From Oscillospiraceae bacterium (GTDB taxonomy: Bacteria; Bacillota; Clostridia; Oscillospirales; Ruminococcaceae), in assembly GCA_016281125.1 (NCBI GenBank), contig JAEEIA010000052.1, positions 43,353-107,352 of the forward strand: a stretch of DNA of 64,000 nt, given 5' to 3'. Position 1 is the stretch's first letter. Each line of letters starts with the position of its first letter. The notes below the pieces were generated by a model. It saw only the letters and a program-made list of their open reading frames with translations. It did no database searches and was not told where the DNA came from. The translations under genes and the position numbers were made by a program. Shown here one piece after another: positions 25,075 through 33,620 of this stretch.

Positions 25075-25242
25075 CAAAGCATGAAAGGCACGAACAGCAA
25101 TTCTATCAGGATAATGAAGGATTATTACGGAACGTGCCTTGTGAGGTTTTTCCGTTCGGTTCGTACAGCAGTGATTTACTGTCATGAAATTACGGCAGCG
25201 CATCCGCGCTGTGCAGTTTCCGGAACCGAGATACGGACACCC

Positions 25243-25314
25243 CCGGCGAAAGACAGCAACAGCAACCCTTTTTTGAAAAAGCGGTCAACGCAGGTTCGAA
25301 TCCTGCCGTGCCGG
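25243..25314 (+). ncRNA. tRNA-like module 2
   Basis: An outer stem CCGGC (25243-25247) / GCCGG (25310-25314), ACAGCAA twice, a hairpin CTTTTT-tg-AAAAAG, and a textbook T-arm GCAGG-TTCGAAT-CCTGC (25290-25306). It lacks D and anticodon arms, so it is not a tRNA. CGTGCC at 25307-25312 could also pair with GGCACG at 25087-25092 in a long-range fold. Confidence 0.65.
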
Positions 25315-25398
25315 TGCAGGCCGGTATCGTTTCCATGCTGTCTTGTGTATTTTCGCAGGCTCCGGTCATTTGCTGTCCGGCGCCTGCAAAGATGAACT

Positions 25399-25460
25399 GC
25401 GGTGCATACAGCAATCTCAGGCAGCCTGAAAAGGCGGGTTCAACTCCCAAAGCGCACCGC
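25399..25460 (+). ncRNA. tRNA-like module 3
   Basis: A 7-bp acceptor-like stem GCGGTGC (25399-25405) / GCACCGC (25454-25460) encloses ACAGCAA, a hairpin TCAGG-cag-CCTGA (25417-25429) and a short T-arm-like GGG-TTCAACT-CCC (25436-25448). Total length is 62 nt. Confidence 0.65.
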
Positions 25461-25568
25461 GTATCAAAAAAGCAGCCCCGACGGCACAAACAGCAATTTA
25501 TCATCACCTTTTAAGTGAAACGAGTGTGCCGTGTAAAGGGCATCCGATACAAACAAAGGAGGAGCACA

Positions 25569-27074
25569 ATGGAATTTCTGACTGCATTACAGCGGGAAGC
25601 TGATCTGACCTGCACCGAAAACGGTGCGCTGACACATACATCCTCCGGAACGGAATGTCTGGATCTGTTCTTCCGTGCGGGCGGTATGCGCGCCGCTTCG
25701 GAAACCGACATTGCCGGAACCGTGCTCCGCGCCTACACGGAGGATCCGGTCCGGACGATGAAGATCCTGTTTTATATCCGCGATGTCCGCGGCGGCCTCG
25801 GCGAGCGCCGGTTCTTCCGGATTGCAATGCAGACGCTTGCCAAGAACGAGCCGGAGGCTGTCCGCCGGAATATCCCGATGTTTGCGGAATACGGCCGTTA
25901 CGACGATCTGTGTGCGCTGCTGGGAACGGCATGTGAGCCGGACGCACTGACGGTCATCCGCGCGCAGCTGGATGCCGACCGCGCCGGAATGGAGCGCGGT
26001 GAGCCGGTTTCGCTGCTGGCAAAGTGGCTGCCGTCGGTCAATGCCTCTGCGGCGGGAACCCGCGCAAACGGCCGGAAGGTCGCGGCGGCGCTCAGCCTGA
26101 CGGAAAAGCAGTACCGGCAGACGCTGGCGGCGCTGCGGAAGTACACCGACATCATCGAGAACCGGCTGCGTGTGCGTGACTATACCTTTGATTACGCCAA
26201 GCAGGCATCCCGCGCGATGTTCAAGTACCGCAAGGCGTTCATCCGGAACGACGGCGAGCGCTATCAGGCATATCTGGGCGCAGTTGAGCGCGGTGAGGCA
26301 ATCCTGCACGCGGACGCGCTGTACCCCTACGATATCGTCCGTGCCTGCGGCGGTTCAGACGCATACGGCTGGGCCGGCTTCGGGGATCTGTCCGTGCTGA
26401 CGGCAGAGGAGCGCCGGTCGCTGGACGCGGCATGGAACGCGCTGCCGGTGTTCGGTGACAATGCGGAAAATGCGCTGGCGGTCGTGGACGGCTCCGGCTC
26501 CATGTACATGAACGGCGTATCGCCCCGTCCGATCGACGCGGCGCTGTCGCTGGGCATCTACTTCGCGGAGCACACCCGGGGCGCCTTCGCCGGGCACTTC
26601 ATCACGTTTTCTGCAAGACCGAAGCTCGTAAAGATCAAGGGACGGGATATTGCGGAGAAGGTACACTTCTGCGCATCCTACAACGATGTGGCAAACACCG
26701 ATCTGATGGCGGTCTTTGACCTGATCCTGCGGACGGCGGTCACCGCGCATCTCCCGCAGTCCGAGCTGCCCGCAAAGCTGTACATCATTTCCGACATGGA
26801 ATTTGATGCGGCTGTCCGCTGCGGCAATCAGCAGACGCTGTTTGATGCGATGCGGAACAACTACGCGGCACACGGCTACAAGCTGCCCGAGGTTGTGTTC
26901 TGGAATGTCGCAAGCCGGCACCAGAACATTCCGGTTTCCCGTTCGCAGACCGGTGCGGCGCTGGTATCCGGCGCATCCCCGGCGGTGTTCGACATGGTGA
27001 TCGGCGGCGAAGCCTCGCCGGAGATCGTCATGAACCGGATTCTCGACAGCGAGCGCTATGCCGCAATCTCATAA
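25569..27074 (+). CDS. Ro60-like DUF2828/TROVE-vWA protein
   Basis: A 501-residue protein. The N-terminal helical repeat region has the family words LDLFFRAGGMR, FYIRDVRGGLGERRFFR and EYGRYDDL. A C-terminal von Willebrand A domain has the MIDAS motif VVDGSGSM near residue 310. Ro60-like proteins are rings that bind misfolded RNAs and Y RNAs and work with exoribonucleases in RNA quality control (established for the family). The start at 25569 follows AAAGGAGG. Its position just after the tRNA-like array and behind rtcB argues that the array is its RNA partner (inference). The operon ends at a strong terminator. Confidence 0.85.
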   Translation: MEFLTALQREADLTCTENGALTHTSSGTECLDLFFRAGGMRAASETDIAGTVLRAYTEDPVRTMKILFYIRDVRGGLGERRFFRIAMQTLAKNEPEAVRRNIPMFAEYGRYDDLCALLGTACEPDALTVIRAQLDADRAGMERGEPVSLLAKWLPSVNASAAGTRANGRKVAAALSLTEKQYRQTLAALRKYTDIIENRLRVRDYTFDYAKQASRAMFKYRKAFIRNDGERYQAYLGAVERGEAILHADALYPYDIVRACGGSDAYGWAGFGDLSVLTAEERRSLDAAWNALPVFGDNAENALAVVDGSGSMYMNGVSPRPIDAALSLGIYFAEHTRGAFAGHFITFSARPKLVKIKGRDIAEKVHFCASYNDVANTDLMAVFDLILRTAVTAHLPQSELPAKLYIISDMEFDAAVRCGNQQTLFDAMRNNYAAHGYKLPEVVFWNVASRHQNIPVSRSQTGAALVSGASPAVFDMVIGGEASPEIVMNRILDSERYAAIS

Positions 27075-27097
27075 GGTATCACTTCCTTTACAGCCTG

Positions 27098-27132
27098 ACG
27101 GGCGCTCCTTTTGCGGGAGCGTCCGTTTTTTT
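27098..27132 (+). terminator. Terminator of the RNA-repair island
   Basis: An 11-bp stem ACGGGCGCTCC / GGAGCGTCCGT followed by a run of seven T. Confidence 0.85.
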
Positions 27133-27234
27133 GTGAAGCCGCATGGGAGCCGCCCGCCGCAGCGATACCTTCGCGCAGGAGCGACGTGTTTTCCGCACCG
27201 GATTACACGCTCAAAAAATATTTTTTCAGATTTG

Positions 27235-27264
27235 TGTAACCAAAACAGGTCAGTTCCAGTCTAA
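27235..27264 (+). promoter_or_regulatory. ECF-type autoregulatory promoter
   Basis: TGTAACC (27235-27241) and GTCTAA (27259-27264) with a 17-bp spacer resemble ECF sigma promoters (AAC motif at -35) rather than sigma-A ones. It lies directly before the sigma gene, consistent with autoregulation. Confidence 0.6.
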
Positions 27265-27298
27265 AATGGCAGAGGCGTTCAGAGAGGAGGCGTTCCGC

Positions 27299-27853
27299 GT
27301 GGAAGATGCACAGATCCTTGCGCTGTATTTTGCGCGGGATGAAAATGCTTTGGCGGAAACAGAACAGAAATACCGCGGCTTATGCTGTTCAACCGGCAGG
27401 CAGATTCTCGGAAATATACAGGATGCAGAAGAATGCTGGAATGATGTCCTGCTGAAAGCGTGGAATTCGATTCCGCCGGAAAAACCTTGCTATTTTGCCG
27501 CATATCTGGTGACGCTTATGAGAAATACCGCTCTGACGCTCTATGAAAAGCTGCACGCTGCCAAGCGCGGCGGCGCACAGACTGCGCTGATCCTTGAGGA
27601 ACTGGAAAACTGCCTGCCCGCACCGGATGACGTGGAGGCGCAGGTCGATGAGGCGGAAACCGGTGAAATGATCCGGCGGTTTGTCAAAACGCTGTCGGAG
27701 GACGCCAGGAATATTTTTATTCTGCGGTATGTCTACATGATGCCGGTGCGTGAGATCGCCGAACGGTACCGCATGGGAATCAGCAAGGTCAAGGTGTCGC
27801 TGCACCGCTCACGGGCAGCACTGCGAGTCTATCTGGAAGGGGAACAGCTGTGA
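27299..27853 (+). CDS. ECF-type RNA polymerase sigma factor
   Basis: A 184-residue sigma factor. Region 2 includes DAEECWNDVLLKAWNSIPPE (residues about 41-60). Region 4 is a helix-turn-helix (REIAERYRMGISKVKVSLHR) near 153-172. The GTG start at 27299 is chosen because AGAGGAGG lies 8 bases upstream; an in-frame ATG at 27266 is within the predicted promoter start site. The stop overlaps the start of the next gene, a membrane protein that is the probable anti-sigma factor. Confidence 0.85.
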   Translation: MEDAQILALYFARDENALAETEQKYRGLCCSTGRQILGNIQDAEECWNDVLLKAWNSIPPEKPCYFAAYLVTLMRNTALTLYEKLHAAKRGGAQTALILEELENCLPAPDDVEAQVDEAETGEMIRRFVKTLSEDARNIFILRYVYMMPVREIAERYRMGISKVKVSLHRSRAALRVYLEGEQL

Positions 27854-28956
27854 ATGCAATGGATTTGCTGCGGGCAATGAGCCGAATTGACCCGTGCGAT
27901 ATCGAAGCTGCGTACCGCGCTGCCGGGGGCGATATGGCAGTACCGCATATCCGGCTGTACCGGACAGACGGAGCCGCAGAGAGCATATCCGGAACGCAGC
28001 TGCCGCCTTTGTCCGATCCCGCGGCCGGCCGCCGTTATGCCGTCGGGGGATGGGCAGCGGTTGCAGCGTGCATCGTGCTCATTCTGGCAGCAGGTATCTT
28101 TTTCCGCAGCCGTGCGGACTTCCCGGTGACACCGTCCGATGCAGGAACGGTCACACAAAACGCCGCGCTGACAACTGCATCTCCCGTACAGACGCAGATG
28201 CCGGCAGGCAGCATGACCGAACCCGTGCAGGGCGGAGATGATCTCATCACAGGCGGCTTCACGGCGGCGGAAACAGCGCCCGGTGTACAGACATCCACGG
28301 CAGCTGAAACCTTGCCGGAGGAAACCGGTACAGACACAACAACCGCGCCGGAGGATACCGATGCTGTATCCGAAGTAACGACCGCCGCGGCTGAATCCGC
28401 TTCACCGTCCGAATCCGTACAGCAGCCGGAAGTCCCCGCTTTGGCTGCAACGTCGGACGGCAGCGGCAGTCTGTTTTCAGAGCAGATTCCCGCGGCCGCA
28501 CAGGCGGTTCCGGTTGTGATCACCGATCAGGCAGGGATCCGCGCGTTTCTGAACAGAACAGAGCCGCCTGTCATACTCGGCACCGGACACAAATCCGAAG
28601 CCGTCCGCGATGCAATTCTGGCCGATCCGGAAATGCTGCTGATTCGCTGGATGATGCCGGATCACCGGTTCAGCGCAGCCGGTATTCAGCGTGCGGAGGT
28701 GACAGCAGACGGTGTGCTGCATATCGCCGCTGCCATGTACGCAGACGGGGATCCCGCCGACGATGCGCCCTATGTCTTTGAAATCGGCCTGCTGTATCAG
28801 GCAGGCGCGCTCCCGGCTGTCAGGAAAACAGAACTGAAGCTGGAATACTTTATTGAAACAGAAGAAACCGGTTTGCTGCGCTATTCCGAATTCACGGAAT
28901 CGCTGGCGGAGGATGTCTGCATCTATGCAACCGGATTCGGAGAGAAGGACAACTGA
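27850..28956 (+). CDS. Probable membrane anti-sigma factor
   Basis: A 368-residue protein with a cytoplasmic N-terminal segment of about 58 residues and one transmembrane helix (WAAVAACIVLILAAGIFF, about 62-79). A Thr/Ala/Pro-rich extracellular linker (about 90-205) leads to a C-terminal extracellular domain. This topology and the GTG start overlapping the sigma stop (GTGA) fit an anti-sigma factor with an outside sensor domain. No classic zinc anti-sigma motif is seen, so the assignment rests on context. Confidence 0.7.
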   Translation: MNAMDLLRAMSRIDPCDIEAAYRAAGGDMAVPHIRLYRTDGAAESISGTQLPPLSDPAAGRRYAVGGWAAVAACIVLILAAGIFFRSRADFPVTPSDAGTVTQNAALTTASPVQTQMPAGSMTEPVQGGDDLITGGFTAAETAPGVQTSTAAETLPEETGTDTTTAPEDTDAVSEVTTAAAESASPSESVQQPEVPALAATSDGSGSLFSEQIPAAAQAVPVVITDQAGIRAFLNRTEPPVILGTGHKSEAVRDAILADPEMLLIRWMMPDHRFSAAGIQRAEVTADGVLHIAAAMYADGDPADDAPYVFEIGLLYQAGALPAVRKTELKLEYFIETEETGLLRYSEFTESLAEDVCIYATGFGEKDN

Positions 28957-28957
28957 T

Positions 28958-31618
28958 ATGAAACAGACGAGCAAGCTGACAACAGGAATTCTCAGTGCTG
29001 CCATGCTGACACAGATCACCGGTACCGCGATGCCGGTGCCCGCCCGTGCGGAAACGGCTTACACAATTCAGGCAAGCACCGCGGACGTTTACCAGTATGA
29101 ATTTGATACATTCACGCTGCTGCACCATGTCAAAAAGAATATCTGGTACGAAAAGGACTACGGAACAATCGTTTCCCGGACACCGGCTGAGCAGCATATG
29201 ACAGCCTCGGACAACAGTTCGCTTTCAGTGACGCTGCATTTTGATACGCAGACGGCAGAGTCCGTCCGCGACGGCCATATCACTGACCGCACGGATCGGT
29301 TCCGCGGGCAGTTCTTTTCGCCGCTGTCGCGCTTCCGGCCGATGTATACCAACAAAACCGACTATGACAGGGCAACCCAGCAGGTTCGCCTGGTACCGGA
29401 GCCGAGCTCCTATCCGCTGACCTTCCTCTGCGATGAAACCTTCCACAGCAGCTCGCCCGGCAGCCTCGGATGCACGGTTCTGTTCGGGCAGCACGAATGC
29501 GGCAGATGCGGCATTTATACGGAACTTCCGCTGTTTACCACCGGCGGTTCCCTCGGCGATCCGCAGCCGGAGATGACGGGTACGCTTTCCCCCGAGAACA
29601 TTCTGCCGTATACGTCCGCGGGCGACGCCAATCTGGATCAGTCCGTGGATGTGGCGGATGCCGTGCTGATTTCCCGCTACATGGCCGGAGATTCCAAAGC
29701 GAATATGACCGATCTCGGCAGGGCACTGGCCGACCTGAACAATGACGACAGCGTGGATTCCTCGGATGTCAACGACGTGCTGTATCATGTTGCAGCAGTC
29801 GCCTACGAAAACCGGGTGCCCGCCGGAACTGTGCCGGTGATTCACACTGCGCAGTACGGGATTGAGGCCGGTGAAGCCGTATTCGGTACGGAGATGTTCA
29901 CATATGATTTTGCACAGCGAACCCGCATGATTCCCGGCGAGGATACCGATACATGGTATTTTGCCCGCTGGGATGCCGATTATGAAAACGGCATTGGCGA
30001 CTGGAATCTCACGGATCTGATGCTCTCGCCAAGAGGAACGCTGGCCATCCGGGCGGATTACACAAATGACTGCACGCAGGACAGCTTTTCGATGCTTGCG
30101 GTCACGGTGCCGCACGGCGCGCTGCCCGCGGAAACAGAGGCATTCTGGTTCATGAACCGCAGAGAGGACATGCCGCCGTATGTACCGGATGTGCGCTATA
30201 TTCCGCTTGCACCGGACAATGAGGACGGTATCCAGATCCTCAGCACAGAATGCCCCGCAGACACTGTGGATCCGGAAACACTTGCTGCCATGGCGCAGAC
30301 ATTTGGCTATGACAGCGCCGACAGCCTGTATGAAGCTGCCGAGAATACGGCGGAGCCCCTGAACCTTTCCGTCTGTACGCCCGGCGAGGAGGCCGACACC
30401 TGGGATTTTGCCGTGCTGGATATTGACTGGCTCGGACATCCGGAGTGGAGGAATGTCGTCATCCGGAGCCTGACGTTACAGAAGGACGGCGTCCTTCGGA
30501 TTGATGCGCGGAGCTGCCGTCCGGATCAGCAGGAAACGGTTTACACGAAGAAACGTATGGTGTGGCTCCGGGTGACCGTTCCGCACGGCACACTGCCGGA
30601 AACCCTGCCGGTCAGATGGGAAATCGAGGACTTTGTCGGCCGTCCGCAGCCGCAGGACACGCTGTGCGAAATCGGGATCATTCCTGCGGAGGATCCGGAG
30701 GGAATCTTTTGCTTCTCGCTTCTGACCTCCGGATTGTCCACCCCGGAAGAACGGTTTATCACGCCGGAAATTCAGCAGCAGCTGGATGAAACAGACAACT
30801 GGTATCTGCTGTACTGCAACTGTCGTCCGGTGCAGGACAATCAGCTCCCGCAAAACGAACAGGGCAGTATCCGGTATATGGAACTGTTTATCCGGACGCC
30901 CGCTTCGGATGCAGGCGGCTTTTACAGCGAATACGCCGTCAAACACGCAGAAATCGAGGGCGACGTGCTGAACCTGACGATTGCGGAATACCGCCCGCTG
31001 CCCCAGGCCGATGTGCCCGCGCATGATAATCTGCTGACGATTTACGTTCCGAATAACGCGATCGATCACGTCAGCCGCGTGCAGATTGACCGGGAATGCT
31101 ATTATGACAGCATCTGCGAAATGACCGCCGACGGCGAGGAGCAGCCTGTCAGCGGCGCAGTCCGCGGCACGGACGGGAAGTGGCACTGGGAAGAAGAAAC
31201 GATGCTGAAAGACGATTTCCTTGCAGCGCTCTGCTCCCCGGGCTACCTGTTCGGCGATGCGCCGTTCTATATCGTCGGTGACGTGCCGAAGCCGTACCGT
31301 CAGGGCACGGCAAAAATCAGCGTCAGGGTGCTGAATGCCGAAACCGGCGAGGAGGTTCCGGGCTGCATTGTGGATCTGGATCACATCACGTCCACGGGAT
31401 CCGGAGAGGAGCATGAAACACTGCACCTGACACTGCCGGTGCAGGATTACGAAATCCCCATGAAAAACAGCCAGTACGGCGCGGAAACCGGGCATACCCT
31501 GACCATGCTGTATGCCACCGCACCGGAGGGCTACTGCGCGCCGGAGGCCTGCGGATCCTATCTGCCGGAGCCGGACGGCGACACCCTGGAAATCACGCTG
31601 TATACCCGCCCGATGTAA
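28958..31618 (+). CDS. Secreted dockerin-containing protein
   Basis: An 886-residue exported protein with a signal peptide (residues 1-31, cleavage near VPARAETA). A dockerin-type pair of calcium-binding repeats, GDANLDQSVDVADAVLISRY and DLNNDDSVDSSDVNDVLYHV, lies internally at about 226-285 rather than at the C-terminus. The remaining 600 residues are beta-rich repeats with recurring tryptophans and the phrase TVPHGxLP, without a recognised catalytic site. It is 1 base after the anti-sigma stop and so is probably controlled by this ECF system, perhaps as a cell-surface or cellulosome-type substrate sensor or scaffold component (inference). Confidence 0.8.
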   Translation: MKQTSKLTTGILSAAMLTQITGTAMPVPARAETAYTIQASTADVYQYEFDTFTLLHHVKKNIWYEKDYGTIVSRTPAEQHMTASDNSSLSVTLHFDTQTAESVRDGHITDRTDRFRGQFFSPLSRFRPMYTNKTDYDRATQQVRLVPEPSSYPLTFLCDETFHSSSPGSLGCTVLFGQHECGRCGIYTELPLFTTGGSLGDPQPEMTGTLSPENILPYTSAGDANLDQSVDVADAVLISRYMAGDSKANMTDLGRALADLNNDDSVDSSDVNDVLYHVAAVAYENRVPAGTVPVIHTAQYGIEAGEAVFGTEMFTYDFAQRTRMIPGEDTDTWYFARWDADYENGIGDWNLTDLMLSPRGTLAIRADYTNDCTQDSFSMLAVTVPHGALPAETEAFWFMNRREDMPPYVPDVRYIPLAPDNEDGIQILSTECPADTVDPETLAAMAQTFGYDSADSLYEAAENTAEPLNLSVCTPGEEADTWDFAVLDIDWLGHPEWRNVVIRSLTLQKDGVLRIDARSCRPDQQETVYTKKRMVWLRVTVPHGTLPETLPVRWEIEDFVGRPQPQDTLCEIGIIPAEDPEGIFCFSLLTSGLSTPEERFITPEIQQQLDETDNWYLLYCNCRPVQDNQLPQNEQGSIRYMELFIRTPASDAGGFYSEYAVKHAEIEGDVLNLTIAEYRPLPQADVPAHDNLLTIYVPNNAIDHVSRVQIDRECYYDSICEMTADGEEQPVSGAVRGTDGKWHWEEETMLKDDFLAALCSPGYLFGDAPFYIVGDVPKPYRQGTAKISVRVLNAETGEEVPGCIVDLDHITSTGSGEEHETLHLTLPVQDYEIPMKNSQYGAETGHTLTMLYATAPEGYCAPEACGSYLPEPDGDTLEITLYTRPM

Positions 31619-31657
31619 TACCCCTTTCAACAAATACTTCCTCCGCTTCATGCAGAG

Positions 31658-31690
31658 CCGCCCGTATGCACACAGCATACGGGCGGTTTT
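31658..31690 (+). terminator. Terminator of the ECF operon
   Basis: A perfect 12-bp stem CCGCCCGTATGC / GCATACGGGCGG followed by TTTT. Confidence 0.9.
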
Positions 31691-31894
31691 GTCTGTGATA
31701 GAACCGTTCCGCTTGAAGTGAGAAGCATCCACCGTTTTTTGAAAATATTTTCTTTGCAGATACTTGCATTTCATTTTGTTTCACGTCGGAATATGAAAAA
31801 ATTGACCAGTGATGAAAAACTTAGAAAAACGGAGAAATCAGGAGCAATCTCTGCAAAAATTCATTTTTAAAATCTGACGGCATTTTCTCGGGGT

Positions 31895-31923
31895 TTGCCT
31901 GCGGGCGGAACCTGTGCTATAAT
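31895..31923 (+). promoter_or_regulatory. Promoter of the GACA-rich leader and lipoprotein
   Basis: TTGCCT (31895-31900) and TATAAT (31918-31923) with a 17-bp spacer. It implies a leader of about 650 nt before the lipoprotein start. Confidence 0.7.
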
Positions 31924-31975
31924 ACAACCATCGGGGGCAGCAAGCGCAGCCGGACAACCACACCGGCTGCCGGGC

Positions 31976-32440
31976 AGACATCACGGAAGGACATTTGATT
32001 CTGACAGCAGGTACTGACATTTTGTGAAAGACGCAATCTTCTCTGACAATCTGAAACGACCGCACGGACTGACAACCGGCACAGACATCAGGCAGCGACA
32101 CCCGGCACTGACAGACATCACGGACAGCAAGAAAAGACAACTGGTACGACAGCAGGGATCTGACAGCCGACAACATGCCCCGACAATCAGCATCGACACC
32201 AAAATCTGACAGCATGGATATGACAGCCGAACTGACACAGACGTACAGCATCACGAACGACAGCCGACGCAGACATCATGCTCCGGCAACAAATTCTGAC
32301 ACAGAACACGGACATCACACAGCAGCATCACAGACTGACACTTCTGAATGACAATTCACACTGCCACACACAGACATCATGACAGACAGAAGGGCACCGA
32401 CAGCAATGCTGTGACACCGCGCAATGACAGCTATGGATAC
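31976..32440 (+). repeat. GACA-rich non-coding tract
   Basis: The 31691-32577 gap has no credible gene. Between 31976 and 32440 the word GACA occurs about 32 times on the plus strand, mostly as TGACA or CGACA at irregular 8-20 base spacing, against roughly two expected by chance. The tract is A/C-rich, T-poor and has few possible stems, so its RNA would be largely unstructured. Confidence 0.75.
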
Positions 32441-32456
32441 TGACCGCAGCCCCGCT

Positions 32457-32503
32457 CCGGCAGGCTGAACCGTGCATGTACGGCGCACGGCAGTGCCTGC
32501 CGG
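32457..32503 (+). promoter_or_regulatory. Structured leader hairpin before the lipoprotein gene
   Basis: A perfect 9-bp stem CCGGCAGGC (32457-32465) / GCCTGCCGG (32495-32503) holds an inner CCGTGC / GCACGG stem. It closes the GACA-rich leader about 60 bases before the ribosome binding site. No T-run follows, so it is not a terminator. Confidence 0.5.
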
Positions 32504-32577
32504 ATGATACCGGGCAATCACGAACGATAACCGCCGCTGTGTGAAAAGACCGCAGCATGGATGAAAGGATTTGTATT

Positions 32578-33363
32578 ATGATGAAGAAAACGACAGCAGC
32601 ACTCCTCGCACTTATGATGACCGCTTCTCTCTGCGCATGCGGGTCGGATGACAATCCGGCCGATACCGGCAGCCAGGAGCTCTCCGCAGCATCGGAGAGC
32701 GATGCACCGGCTGAAACCACTGCGCCGGCGGACTCCGGTTCTTCTGCGGACGAGGGTACATCCGATGCAGCGGAGCAGCTTTCATACGGCGAGAAGCCGC
32801 CTGCAAGCGATGAGCTTGCAACCGTACAGTATCTCGCAGATACGTACTTTAAGGCGATAAAGAATAAAGACTATGACACCCTGGTAGACATCACGGACGC
32901 AGAGCTGATGTGCTATATCTCGGACGGCGAGATGCCCGACCGCGATGCACAGATTGAATACGTCAAGTCCCTCTGCTCTGACAGCGCCGATTACACGGTC
33001 AGCAAGCCGGAGAAGGAATCGGGCTATGCAGAGGAGTATAACGAGTTCTTCAAGACACTGGACGAGCAGCAGGGAAGCAAGATCGCTGATAAGTTTAAGG
33101 TCGAGGATGCCTATTCTGTCCGCCTCAAGGCAGGCGCAGCAGGCGATATCGAAAGCTCCAGCATTTCTGCGGAGAGCGAAGGCATGGATCTTGATGTGGC
33201 CTTCAGCGGCTCCTATGACATCAATGTCGACATCGACATGCCGATTATCAAGCTGAACGGCGAGTGGAAATGTGACCCGCAGCTCAGCATGATGATGTCG
33301 TTCTACACTGCGTTCAGCAGCATGGGCGACGACGGCGGATCTGAATTCGCGTTCAACGAGTAA
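32578..33363 (+). CDS. Lipoprotein of unknown function
   Basis: A 261-residue lipoprotein: signal peptide MMKKTTAALLALMMTASLCA, then lipobox cysteine in LCAC, then an acidic Ser/Thr/Pro-rich linker to about residue 75. A DUF4878-like alpha/beta domain (AIKNKDYDTLVDITDAELM ... VDIDMPIIKLNGEW) follows. Start 32578 fits AAAGGA at 8 bases; 32581 is also possible. It is probably anchored on the outer face of the membrane. The very long unusual leader is its most distinctive feature. Confidence 0.75.
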   Translation: MMKKTTAALLALMMTASLCACGSDDNPADTGSQELSAASESDAPAETTAPADSGSSADEGTSDAAEQLSYGEKPPASDELATVQYLADTYFKAIKNKDYDTLVDITDAELMCYISDGEMPDRDAQIEYVKSLCSDSADYTVSKPEKESGYAEEYNEFFKTLDEQQGSKIADKFKVEDAYSVRLKAGAAGDIESSSISAESEGMDLDVAFSGSYDINVDIDMPIIKLNGEWKCDPQLSMMMSFYTAFSSMGDDGGSEFAFNE

Positions 33364-33379
33364 GCATATGACAGACAGA

Positions 33380-33411
33380 ATCCCCTGTTCACACCGAACA
33401 GGGGATTTTTG
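33380..33411 (+). terminator. Terminator of the lipoprotein gene
   Basis: A perfect 11-bp stem ATCCCCTGTTC / GAACAGGGGAT followed by TTTT. Confidence 0.9.
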
Positions 33412-33426
33412 CTTGTCGATAAAGCA

Positions 33427-33615
33427 GTATCTCCGATGGATTTATATTGGGGCTCTGCCTCAAACCCCGCTTAAGGGCTGCTAGCCCTTAAGAATCCCAT
33501 CATGATGAAAAATGTGCATTTACTTTATTTTTCTTATTACGGGATTCCAAAGGGACAGTGTCCCTTTGGCGGGAGTTTGAGGGCGGAGCCCTCATTTTGA
33601 ATCCATCGGAGATAC
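33427..33615. mobile_element. Palindromic MITE-like element, complete copy
   Basis: Perfect 16-bp terminal inverted repeats GTATCTCCGATGGATT (33427-33442) and AATCCATCGGAGATAC (33600-33615) close a 189-bp element. Its arms stay similar for about 70 bp (GGGGCTCTGCC ... AATCCC inverted). Internal palindromes are TTAAGGGCT-gct-AGCCCTTAA (33471-33491) and CCAAAGGGACA / TGTCCCTTTGG (33547-33569). It carries no gene, so it is probably a non-autonomous repeat. Confidence 0.75.
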
Positions 33616-33620
33616 CTTTT

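Larger units (their letters stand above)
25081..25540 (+). ncRNA. Non-coding array of tRNA-like modules (Y RNA-like candidate)
   Basis: No coding potential with a ribosome binding site is seen. Four modules share a layout: outer stem, the word ACAGCAA just inside the 5' strand, and an internal hairpin; two also have a T-arm. Module 1 has AAGGCACG (25085-25092) / CGTGCCTT (25133-25140). Modules 2 and 3 are listed separately. Module 4 has ACGGCAC (25481-25487) / GTGCCGT (25526-25532). ACAGCAA occurs at 25094, 25253, 25259, 25408 and 25490. Bacterial Y RNAs (YrlA) that bind Ro proteins carry a tRNA-mimic module (established), and this lies between rtcB and a Ro-like gene. Confidence 0.7.

Noticed and set aside
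25279..25320. Ordinary tRNA gene at the GCAGG-TTCGAAT-CCTGC arm
   Set aside because: There is no anticodon arm or D-arm in the required positions; it fits a tRNA-like module of a larger RNA instead.
25081..25395. A 104-codon frame starting ATG inside the RNA array
   Set aside because: No ribosome binding site, no protein-like composition, and it runs through several strong RNA stems.
28035..31774. Long minus-strand frames across the anti-sigma and dockerin genes
   Set aside because: They are shadows of GC-rich codon use in the plus-strand genes, whose signal peptide, membrane helix and dockerin motifs are clear.
31976..32440. CRISPR array or tandem repeat
   Set aside because: The shared word is only 4-5 bases, spacing is irregular, and no repeat-spacer structure or cas gene is present.
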